This document shows, in pieces, positions 26,098-36,981 of a stretch of DNA of 64,000 nucleotides; position 1 is the first letter of the stretch, and the number at the start of each line of letters is the position of its first letter. The notes beneath the pieces are model-generated. The model had not been told where the DNA came from. It searched no databases and was given only the letters and a program-made list of their open reading frames with translations. The DNA is taken from assembly GCA_964035545.1 (NCBI GenBank), contig OZ037765.1, forward strand, positions 7,390,698 through 7,454,697, in the 5' to 3' direction. This DNA comes from Bugula neritina (taxonomy: Eukaryota > Bryozoa > Gymnolaemata > Cheilostomatida > Bugulidae). A program made the translations under genes and the position numbers.

Positions 26098-29086
26098 TAG
26101 GTTGAAAAATAGAAAAAAATCAGTGATGAGGGTCCATATGCACAATAGCGAAGCTAGTCGAGGTGCTGGACCCAGAGGTAGCAGCCAGCAGAGCCCGCGT
26201 GACGCGGACCCTAAATCAGTGTCAAGCAGGAACTGCTTCAAGGCCACCGCAAACTCACTCCTACTTCGTATCTCCCTCAGATGTTTTGGGAGGGAGTTCC
26301 AGGCATCAGCCATCTGATCGGTAACCTGTCTATGGCCACACGCAGTAGTGGAGAGTGGCAAGGGGAGACTGAGAGGAGCATATCTGGTTGGGTAGGGAGG
26401 AAGGTAGTTAGATGCTAGGCGTAACGAAAATTCAGAATGGGCGAGTAGACAAATTCGAAGTTTATAGAGTTCATAAATTGGTAATATTTTAGATTCTTTA
26501 TATAAAGGTGCTGCGTGAAATCGAGGTGGTTTGTGAAAAATTATACGAAGTAGTCTATTTTGAATAGTTAAAATTTTATCTAGGTAAATGGATGGGGCAT
26601 TGCCACAGGCTTCTAAGCAGTATACAATTTTACTATTTATTAGGCTATTATATAATAGAATTAAAACTTTGCGAGGTAGGAAGGTGGAAGCTACATAGAT
26701 CAGTCCCAGATTTTGGCGGAGTGTATTTCGAAGGTTTTCAATATGGGTAGCCCAATTTAAATTTTTATCAATTGTGATTCCTAGAAATTTGATTGATTCT
26801 ACATTGTTAATTTCGGTGTTGTTTATAAAAAGAGGTTGGGAGATATGAAATTTATTTTGCGGATTCTTAATAATAATGAAAATTTGTCTTTTCGATGTTG
26901 AGGGTTAATTTGTTTGTGAAGCACCAGATCTTTATTCTTTCAAGATTTCTATTTATTGTTTAAATTTCGTCATTAAGATTTTTGCTATGAAAAAAAAGAT
27001 TTGTGTCATCGGCAAATAAGATGGTTTTTTAGAATTGCGCACTTTTAAATAAGTCATTTATATATACTCGGAATGATGTAGGACCTAAAATCGAACCTTG
27101 CGGTACCCCACAACTGCTCTCTAGTGGAGCTGAGATAACATTGTTTAGGAAAACGCATTGAGTTCGGTCACTTAAATAGTGCTGTATTAGTTTGACAGAC
27201 TCGTTAGAAAAATTTACACTACCCTGTTTTTTAGTGAGAATATGGTGGTCTATTGTATCGAAAGCTTTTGAAAAGTCTATAAAAATTCTAAGGACAACCA
27301 AACTCGAGTTTAGGGCGGAAACCGCATTAAAAGCAAATTTAATCAGGGCATCGTGAGTTCCCTTCAATTTTTGGAATCCTTATTGGGAGCTTGATATTAT
27401 TTGTTCATCATACAAATGATTTTGAATTTGGGTGTTGATAACTTTCTCGTAAATCTTTGAAAAAATAGGTAGGATCGATATCGGTCTATAATTATTTAAA
27501 GATAACTTATTTCCTTTATGTTTGTATATAGGCAAAACTTTGGCGCTTTTCATTTTAGATGGTACGATACAGCTGAGGGTAGAGTTGTTTATTATGCGTG
27601 TGAAAGGGGCCGCAAGAAAATCAGCACTATCTTTGACTAGTCTAGGAGCAATTCCATCTAGGCCTTCCGCTTTGTGCTCATTTATATTTTTCATCTGCTT
27701 TAAAACATCATCCACATCAACAATTGAAAATTCAAATTTTTTAAAGTCTTTTGTGAAGTGTGTTGCAGGGCTACTACATATTTCCGGGATTTTTTTAGCT
27801 AGACTGGAGCCAATTTCAGTAAAATATTTGTTAAAAGAATAAGCTATTTCTTTAGAATTTGTGACAACGCTTGAATCTGGTAGCTGGATTTTATTGAGAG
27901 CTTGTTTTGGCTTGTTTTTACGGCCTAAAGCTGTGTTGATGGTGTTCCACAGCTTTCTGGGATCTGATGATTGTTTTGATATTACAAGCTCATAATAATT
28001 TGCCTTGGCTTCTTTTATCAAGCGGGAAACTTTGTTGCGCTTTTTTACATAACAAGACTTCAGTTTAGGGCTGAACGGAAATGATTTATGCTTATTAAAA
28101 AGTACATTTTTTTTCTTGATATGCTTCAACAGATTAGGCGTCATCCAGGGGTTTTTGTACAGTGTTTTGACACTTGGGTCATGCTCCACAATTGGAGCAA
28201 CAGAGTTAAACACTTTGGAGGTTTTTGCTAAAAAGTTATTGTAAGCTGTTTCAACACATGGAATGCTAAAAACCAGCTCTTCCCAATTTGTTTTCCCAAG
28301 TATTTCATGTAATTTTTTTGGTTTATATTTTTTATAACACCTCTTATATACTTGTGTAGACTTTTGATTTTCAAATTTGTCAAAAATGGCGAATACAGGA
28401 AGGTGATCTGACGTGTCTTTTAGAATAGTTCCAGATGTGCTATTGTGAGAGTAGAAATTAACTAGGATGTGATCGATACATGTTTGAGAAGTTTCTGAAA
28501 TGCGAGTGGGAACAGTAATCAGGTTGTAAAAGTTATATTGGTGAATGATATCAAGGTAGTCGGCTGAATTAGGACTGAAGGTGTTAATGTTAAGGTCACC
28601 AGTGATGATATGATCATGCCTCTCTATTTCCCGGGTGGCCATATACAGGTTTAGATCTGTAAGAAACCTACCGACATCCGACCCTGGAGAACGATAGATA
28701 GATGTAAGAATGAGCGACCTCGCACCAGTCCCAGCAATCCTCAACGACACAACCTCTGGCCAGCGAGCTCCACTGGAAACATCTCCGTGACCGCCAGGCT
28801 ATTATGCACGTAGACCCCGCGCCTCCACATCTAGTAGGACGACTTTCACCTACAAATACATAATTGGGAATCGGAAAGAGTGTTGGTAGTCATATAAAAA
28901 AGTTTCACTTGAGCATATAATGTGAAAAGGGGATTTGATTTCTGACAACAGTTCAAGAAGATGATTAAAGTTTTTTTTGATGCTGCAAATATTACAATGT
29001 ATAATACGAAAACCTTTACTTATATTGTTATTAAATGAATCAACAGTATAACTCATACAGTCAGGAATAGCAGCCATATCGAACAA
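26098..29086 (-). pseudogene. LINE ORF2: AP endonuclease and reverse transcriptase, frameshifted
   Basis: Pieces in order on the minus strand. 29086-28850 is the endonuclease start (IIHCNICSIKKNF, then ICSSETFL). About 28830-28745 reads RGVYVHNSLAVTEMF in another frame. 28750-27380 holds IYRSPGSD, ITGDLNIN, CIDHILVN, SDHLPV and the RT entry KGNKLSLNNYRPISILP. 27367-27029 holds FIDFSKAFDTIDHH and GVPQGSILGP. After a frameshift, TILFADDTNLFF (near 27000) supplies the catalytic FADD. 26361-26095 encodes the C-terminal tail (QMADAWNSLPKHLR). At least three breaks separate these blocks. Catalytic residues are present but not in one frame, so the protein cannot be made from this copy. Confidence 0.88.
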
Positions 29087-29131
29087 AAAATTTTTTACAA
29101 CTTTTTAAGAAAGATTAGTTGATTACGGCTT

Positions 29132-29836
29132 CTAGCTGCTATTCTTTAATGCAATCAATTCACATTCATTTTTTATGCGGATAGCATTTGAGTTTTGATC
29201 TTCACGTATATAAACTTTCTGGTGTACAGTCCATACAAATTTGTACTGAAATTCTTCCTTAAGCTTTCTAGCCTTGTAAAACAGATTATGGGTTTCAAAA
29301 GAGAGAAGTTCATTTACATATACTTTGTAAGAACAATTCCGGAATCCTAAGGAGGCTGCAGTGATATCGTGCTTCTCTTTAAAAGCAGATAAGAAAGCAT
29401 CTCTTTTGTGGCTTTGCATAAAACGGATAACAATAGATTTCTTGCTTTTTTTTCGATAGGCTAGGTCAATGTTGTTATTGTCCATAGATATCGTTTTCAG
29501 CTCAGCCAATTTAAGCACAATATCATTAAGCTTTTCCTCAGAATCGTGAGGTATGCCTTGGATCTCGATTGATTTTTGCAAAGAGTTTAGTTCAAGATTG
29601 TGAACTTTTTTTACTGTCGACGGGAATTCTCTTCTTAATACTTTGACTTTGTCCTTGAGTTCACCAACCTCTTCTGTGTGGTACTCCAAACTGTGCTCGA
29701 TGCTATTTACTTTTGTCTCAACGGTTTCGATTCTTTTGTTAATAGATTTCAGTCCGGCAAGGATTTGTTGAAACATTGCTGTAGTGTCGGTTTCAGCCTC
29801 TGAGCCAGTTCGTTGCTTTCCCTTTGGAGGAGCCAT
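29132..29836 (-). CDS. LINE ORF1 protein, intact frame
   Basis: 234 codons, ATG to stop. The N-terminus is basic and low-complexity (MAPPKGKQRTGSE). A heptad-like coiled coil follows at about residues 20-90 (LKSINKRIETVETKVNSIEH). The C-terminal half resembles the RNA-binding RRM/CTD arrangement of L1/CR1-type ORF1 proteins (KKSIVIRFMQSHKRDAFL; YVNELLSFETHNLFYKARKL; YKFVWTVHQKVYIR). ORF1 proteins coat the element RNA and act as nucleic-acid chaperones. It lies directly upstream of ORF2. The open frame suggests a younger insertion than the 15-24 kb repeats. Confidence 0.85.
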   Translation of the reverse strand: MAPPKGKQRTGSEAETDTTAMFQQILAGLKSINKRIETVETKVNSIEHSLEYHTEEVGELKDKVKVLRREFPSTVKKVHNLELNSLQKSIEIQGIPHDSEEKLNDIVLKLAELKTISMDNNNIDLAYRKKSKKSIVIRFMQSHKRDAFLSAFKEKHDITAASLGFRNCSYKVYVNELLSFETHNLFYKARKLKEEFQYKFVWTVHQKVYIREDQNSNAIRIKNECELIALKNSS

Positions 29837-30077
29837 ATTAGCATGTAATAGACACTTACCCAGTTTGGGGGTGGTTCATAGAGATCTCTCCACCCCCGTC
29901 ACTATCCAGGCTTGAAGGCGGTATCCAGCAGTATTCTTGATATAACGGGGTTCTGCATAGCCAACTCATCAAGAATGGGGTCCTTTTACTTAATTTAGTA
30001 CACACTGGAAATCTCCAGTTTTTAGCTATTTTTTACAATTTAGCTGGTAATGAACATGGGTTTTTGTCCAAACTAGC

Positions 30078-30294
30078 AAAATATCAATAAATACACCTAA
30101 ATAATCAAGGCTCTTCTTAATTTTGCTTGATTTCTCATGCTTTTTCCCATTTATTTAGCTAATTTGGATTGCGGACTGTTACGGTTTTTTCGTAACGGTC
30201 CGCAATCCAAAGTAGCTGAATAATTAGAAAAACATGGGAAATCAAGCAAAATTAAGAAGAGCCTTGATTATTTAGGTGTATTTATTGATATTTT
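30078..30294. repeat. Long fold-back hairpin (MITE-like), about 217 bp
   Basis: The left arm runs from 30078 (AAAATATCAATAAATACACC) and the right arm ends at 30294 (GGTGTATTTATTGATATTTT). The arms are about 105 bp each and near-complementary along most of their length. The core pairs GGATTGCGGAC(T)GTTACG with CGTAACGGTCCGCAATCC around a TTTTTT-like loop near 30187-30192. Small differences lie around 30140-30160 and 30205-30225. There is no coding capacity. A palindromic MITE or other fold-back transposon is the simplest reading. A clear target duplication was not found. Confidence 0.88.
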
Positions 30295-30932
30295 CATATT
30301 CAACCTTATAGTATTCATCCACTGGTGTGTCTTATCTTCAGCACTGTTGATTCTCTCATGTCCTCTTTGTCTTCTCGTAAACATGCCCATACTATTTCAG
30401 CCCCATCTTCCTCATTAACACAGAACTATAAAAGGAGGTGCATTTGGAATAATATATTAAGTGCTTTAAGTTGCAAATGGTGAATTAATTAAATTATAGA
30501 TTAAGCTTTGTTGCAGATAAATACTAAGTAAAAAAGATGAATATGTCATTTAAAATATTTGTAATTAGCCATTTTACCCATATGCTTGTGATGGAACAGT
30601 AACCAAGAATTAACTTGAAAGCAGCTAAATTCTGAAATTCAGTATGATGCATAGTTGAAGAAAAGGTTTCATAATGATGCCACGAGTGGTTGCTTTTTCT
30701 ACTCTGAATGAAAAATTTTTTTTGAACGCTTGGACATTCTATTCTGTTGTGCTAAAAATTATGCATTAATAATTTAAAATTTCTATATATAATGTTTTCA
30801 TTAAACTATAAAATGTAGTTGTGGATCAGCATATTATTTAGAGCTTTCCACACTGTCATTGTACTGGTAGGAGTTGTTTCATCAAGTATATAATATGTTT
30901 TACTTGTCACGATTTCGCTATGTTTAATTTAT

Positions 30933-33900
30933 ATGCCACGTGTAATTAAAGAGGAGACAATTGATCGAATGAGGTGTGTATAAGTATCAAAACTCATAGC
31001 CTTAATTTATTGTACCCTGGCACTCAAAACTACAATGTTTTGCAGCATCAACTCGAAAGTTGTAAATGCTAAGTGAAATTACACTTTTAAGTTATCCGTT
31101 TTATTTTGCCAAACTTTCTCAACTACACCAGCCTATCTTCTAGTGTTTCGGTAACTAGTCCATCATTAAATTGCCGGTTGACTGTTGACAGGCTGATGTA
31201 GCTTTCTGTCGATTGTTTATTATTTAGACGAGGCCTTTTCTTAAGAAAGGACAATACAACACAATGAAGGCTGCAGTCTCAAGCGACCTTGTCTAAAGGT
31301 TGTGGTTAGCCGAGGGTAGTGTTGATGGGCATTTGAAGTAATTATTACTGCTCTGTGATGACATGTTGTAAATTATTAATTCTTCCAGATGGATCAATTG
31401 AATACTCAAACATTTAATTAATTTTGGCCTTGTCAATTTAAGAAAAAATGTTGAAAATAAGTAGATCAAATCTTATTTCTTATTTCATTTGTTGGAGCTC
31501 CATTTTTGGTGTTATAGACTTACAGAAGTGGACAGATCTCGCCAGACAAGATCATTATATGACTTGTTGAATGCTGTTTTGCATGAGATGTACGCATCCT
31601 ATGAACTGGACCCGGTACACCTTTTCAAGTAACTCACTAAACAATATTTCTACATTGGAAGAAATCATAACTGTGGGGTTCCTGTTTTTTAAATTGGGTC
31701 TTAGTTTGTTTACAATAATATTGTTCGTTTGTGATGCGTTTATATAACTCCTCTTTTTTTGCTAATTTTTTCACAGCAGAACAATTTGCCCTCTATATCA
31801 TACTTTATATAAATACATAGGGTATATTATCAGTTGCTATTATTATTAACATTTTCTTAGCAAAAAATTTATCATTTCCGTAGATAAGATATTAGTGAAA
31901 TTACTTCTCACATTCTTATTTTGTTTTTATGGCAGCTTTGAGAAGCTCAGAATGTTACTAGAAGCTTTTTAGACATCACATAATTTCTGTTTCTATAATT
32001 GTACCCATTAAATATAATTATGTCAGTTGATCATTAAAATTTACGAGGTTTTAAAGTGCTAATGCGTAAATATTTTACTCTAAAGTTGTTGCCGCCAAAT
32101 ATGTCGCCATTTGTATTAGTTTTCTGTAAAAATTGTCATCCAAAATACAAAATTTTGTTTGCGGTGGCCCATTGGCCGCCGTCAAACCTGTCTACTTCAG
32201 TTTATAGGCGCTAAAGTCGTAGAAAAACTATAATAACTTGTTTCAAAGGCTGAGCATATTTCACATAATCTTGTCTTCTACTGGGTAATGCTGGCATTGT
32301 GTAATTGAGCGACAACCAATAGCATGCAGCGTCACAGCTGTCATAATCTATATAATATTCAGACAACCTCAATCAAGGTCACTAACTATAAGCCTGCCGC
32401 CATCTTTTTATTATGAGCGTTGTGTATTGTAGTTAGTGAAAACCACTAAGTAGAGCTTGGGGTGTGGAATAGTCCTTGATCACTAACTAGGTTTCGTCTT
32501 ATTTTACAAACACAGGTGTATCTAAAGTGTCTAAATGGAATATTTGAAGCTGGTAAGTATATGCTGCTACTTGCAAATATGGTAATCTAAAAGTAATGGT
32601 TGGGTGACTTGAAATATAACATTAACATTAGATAGATAACAGTAACAGTGAACATATATGGTATGTGCTGGTGATACATCAACGTTAGGCTCAGCTGCTT
32701 TTATCACTGGAATGATAGACAAGCTAACTGGTTCTTTGTTATAAATGTACTTGAAGTGTGTCATTGGTATGTCTGGGATTGATTAGATGAGGTTTACTCC
32801 CTACAGATTTGGTCTAGACAGCAAATTTAGAACTGTGTTTACTTCTATCGGCCCATTAGACGGGGATGTGGGCTACAAGCATCAGGCTTGGCTGTGTTGC
32901 AGGACTGTTTTCACAGTGAGTATTGCTTAGTTCTGGCTCTCAACTCAATGCTGTCTCTTACTTATAATTTACCACCTGTAAATGTATGATTTCTTACTCT
33001 TAGTTTAGTAGTACATTAGACTTAGTAGTAGTAGTACTGGCAGTCTATATTCAGGTAAGGCATTACTTGCACTACTATTGAATTAATGTTAGTATAAAGC
33101 AGTTATTCATATTGATTGTGTATGTGAAGCCTCTACTAGTGACCTCTACTACTCTCACTGAATAAGACTAGAAGAAAAGCAAAGGTAGGAAGTAAAGTGT
33201 AAACATTTGAATCTGTGGGGGTGGTTGTAGTCTAATTATTTTTAAGCATCTATTCCTAAGGAATAATTGCTTGGGCTAAAATTCTGACAAATTATTGTTA
33301 TCTTTGCAATTGTCACATTGCTCATTATCTCTACCTCATCATTTGGACATTAATACAGTCAAGTCTTTATATATTTGTTTTATATTCGTAATAATAATGA
33401 TTATTACAGTTGCATCAGTCTGGCATTGTTAACTGTTAAGTATAATAAAAAAGTATTACATTATAGTTGTATTGATGAAATTTATGCACTCTTAATAGAT
33501 ACAGCATTTTGTTCAATTAAATTATTAACTGATAAAATCTTTGTTGCACATGATTGGATATGGATGACCAGGCAACTGCAATTCTTAGCCTCAATTTCCT
33601 TAGTCTGCCAAGGATTAGTATAGTAAGTTGGTACTTATGAAATGTAACTGGATAGTCAACTTAATAACAGTCTAGACAGAGTTTCAGCTGCTGATGTGTG
33701 AACATGACAGCAAAATGGTGGTGTACTGATTGCAAATATGTCCAAATATACTCTAGTTACCTATTTATTTATTCTATTGCATGTTTCTGAATAATTTACT
33801 TGCTTGATGCAACATGTAATGTAAATATCTGCACACAGCATTGTGAACTGACTAGGTAGGACTGCAGTTGATACGTCACACCTAATTTAAAGATTTAATT

Positions 33901-36900
33901 TCTACTACTTCCTTGGTCAGATTTTGTATCTTATAGGAAAGAAGAGTTTTCTTAAGTTGCTTTGAAAACAGTGTCTCTCTCTTAAGTTTTATAACTAGTC
34001 GATGTTTGTAATTTAATCAAACTGATGAAAGACTTAGCTTTTGATTTATATTGAAATTGTATGAAAAGACTCACAGAACCCTGATAAAAGTTCCAATTAT
34101 AGGCATAGTCAATTTTACTGTAAATGTTTTGGAAAAGCTCTAATAGGCTTATATTATTATGAGTGGTATAATCATATATGTTTGGTATGGTCTTAGATTT
34201 CTTTATACCACAAAATCTTTTAATACTCATGAATAATATTTATGAATTATAGCTCAAATGCTTTATCATTTTCATGAAGGTTTTTACACAATATTCAAAT
34301 TATTTTCACCATTGAACTTGGCAGAGTTCTGGTATATTCACAGACCATCAATGCATTTACGGATCAACAGGAAAGGGATTTCGTCATGTCTATTCTAGGA
34401 ATCGCTCAGAATCACACAAAAATGTCTGGTAGTCTCTGTACTGGCATTTATCTAAACCTGGGTAAGCACATAGTTCATGTAAACAAATCTCATTTTGTTT
34501 GTGCGGTTCGGCTTAGGTTTGTTAGTTGTTACATGTAAATAACCAAGTTCAGATGGGAGGGCAACTTCTTACATGACAGTTATTTGGTATATACGCACAT
34601 AGTATTCTGACTACTGAAAAGCAGTTTTTGAAACTTGATGTTTTGTAAAACAAATGCTTGATAATTGTTTAACTTGTTCATAAATGGTATGATAGTTGAA
34701 ATATTTGTGTGTTTTGCTCACTGTTTTTTCTATTCATATAACAGATGAGGTCACAGTTGGTAGTTTAAAACACAGATATTTGTTATCTATTAGCCTTAAA
34801 GTAGTAAAGTTTGCAAATTTATTTAAAAAACAATTATAGTTATATGCAATTTTATTACAATAATTCAACCATAATATACCTGGTTAAAGTTATGTCCCCC
34901 CAAAAGTGCCACTAAGTGCATTAGCTGTAATTTGCAAATTAAGACATTTGGGTTCTTTATTTCCAACATTTAATTTATATATTTCAGTTTGAAATGCAGG
35001 CTGTCAATATAGCAAAGACATACCTTGAAAAGTGTTCAGATGGGTTATCGACAAAATTTAACCATTTATAAAATTAAAATAGGACTTTTTCCAATGCTAC
35101 ACTATTTGCCCATCCGGTAACCAAAATCACCCCACATCTTACTGCATTTATAGAAGCCACAATAATTCACCATTCTTTCTACTACAGTAGATTTCCATTT
35201 AAGTTACAAGGTAGCGCAGTGTAGCGCCAAGGACCAATAGGTTACAAAACGCATAGCTAAGAACTGTCAGCTTAACTTGTGTCAAAACATTGATAACAGC
35301 CTGTCTAGTTGAAAGACAGGGATACAACTTTGTATCTTCTTAGTTTGTTACAACTTTAGCGCTCAGAAGCTTCAAATTGTTTTTCAAATACTGTTTTATA
35401 TAATAAATGTGAAAATTTATAATTTTAGAATTGTTTTCTATAAAATTTACAGTTACAGTTACATGTACTAATCATAGGAAATGATGATCCAGACAGTATG
35501 TTGTTGTCATGGAAATTGTGACCGCTAATACTGCTAATTTTAGTTTGCCAGCCAAACCAAAATGGCGGTAGCTATAAGAGCCGCGATCATTTTTGCCGGC
35601 CACATGTGGTACCGATTTCATCATCGTATTTGAAAAGTGTTCAAATTGGTTAGAAACAAAAACTACTTATTTCAACATTTAATCAACTTCAATATTGAAA
35701 CAGTCAAACAATACTTAATGCTTCTCAAGTAGCTCGACTTGTCTTGAGTAACTTAACTTGACTTAACTTAAATTGTAGCTTGTACATTTTTTCTATTGAT
35801 TTTATTCATAATAACCTAATATTTTAAGCCTAGAATTGGTTTGAACACTTTAAATAAGGAAAATACCAAGAACCTCTCTATTTACTAATATGTAGCATTT
35901 TGTAATAAATTGTGTAATTTGCCTAATAAATATGCAATTTAATGAAGGAAATATTGTATATTATATGTTGAAATTGTACTTACATATACTAAAATGTTTG
36001 TCTTTCTTATCTACATAACAGATTTTATGTAAATATAACTGCTCCTATCTATATTTGAAACTAAAAAATATGCATGTTAACTTTCAAACCACCTGCTGTC
36101 AATAATGTTTGACTAATTGTATTATGATTTTTGCTTGCAAGTGCCAGTTGATGGAAAATACTTTTATGGATCCAGGTAGGGATGGACCTAAACTTGAATC
36201 ATTATGTCACACAGTATGGCTAAAATAGCGGATAATAAGCAAGCTGAAAAATAGAAGTATTGAATTTCTCTGGTGTCAGTTAATTTTTGCAACATGTAAC
36301 CGCAAGTTGTCAAAGCTTGACATAGATTCATCGCCCATATTTAACAGAAATACACATTTGTGGCGTGTCAGTTCCAGTCAGCTTAGAACTCCGAGAGTTT
36401 TACAGAACCTAAAAGTGTTGAATTTCATCACCCTCCAACTGTAAGGGTGATGAAAGAAACCTGAAAAGGCACTTGCTTTGTATTTCGCTTGGACTGCCTA
36501 AAATTGAAATACAAAATTCTATAAACTATTATTAAAGCCATAACATTCAATTTTAAAAGTAAAAATTACAACAGCTATCAAAACGTTGAAATTCAAACAA
36601 AACATATTATGTGTTAACTCAATAATATATGTATGTATTGGATTTCTTAATTTTATATAACTGATTCATTGCATTTCTTGCACGAAAATATATAAAAAAA
36701 TTGTTTTTGTTCCAACTTTCAACCTGTTTGTTGGAAATAGCATTAATTATTTCGTCATCATACCCAACAAGGTGGTGCGTGAATCATATTATTTGTTAGA
36801 TAGAGTGCAATAAGACCAGCATATTCATTTTAGTCAACACTTTAGGAAGGAAATGGAGTATTTCAAAGAGATTGTGTTTGAGTATAGCCCGCAGCTAAAA

Positions 36901-36981
36901 GAGGATTCCAAACCATGCCTGCAGTCTATAACATATCCCGATTTCATGGCAATAACATCAATCTGTGAACAGCGGAAATAG
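30933..36981 (+). CDS. Unrecognised seven-exon gene, about 186 residues
   Basis: Proposed coding exons: 30933-30973, 31518-31614, 32516-32581, 32860-32915, 34325-34461, 36148-36175, 36846-36981. Each junction uses GT-AG, the phases close from ATG to TAG, and the total is 561 nt. The N-terminal half is charged and probably helical (MPRVIKEETIDRMRLTEVDR, then SLYDLLNAVLHEMYASYELD). The middle is more hydrophobic (WATSIRLGCVAGLFSQVLVY). The C-terminus reads VDGKYFYGSRKEMEYFKEIV and ends PDFMAITSICEQRK. AATAAA words at 37337-37353 fit a 3' end. I do not recognise the family and assign no function. Exons 3 and 4 are the weak point. A stronger donor at 32553 exists for exon 3, and a different open frame (FGLDSKFRTVFTSIG) crosses exon 4 if an upstream acceptor is used, but that version does not stay in phase with exon 5. 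Confidence 0.55.

Larger units (their letters stand above)
26045..29880 (-). mobile_element. Nearly full-length CR1/Jockey-group LINE
   Basis: A minus-strand non-LTR retrotransposon. A coiled-coil ORF1 (29836-29132) is followed by an ORF2 with endonuclease, reverse transcriptase and C-terminal region down to about 26098. The sequence then ends in a short A-rich tail with repeated ACAAACAA words (about 26050-26075 on the minus strand). The gene order, the coiled-coil/RRM-like ORF1 and the VPQGSILGP and FADD motifs place it in the CR1/Jockey group; I cannot fix the clade. ORF2 is frameshifted, so this copy is inactive. The exact 5' end is not resolved. Confidence 0.88.
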
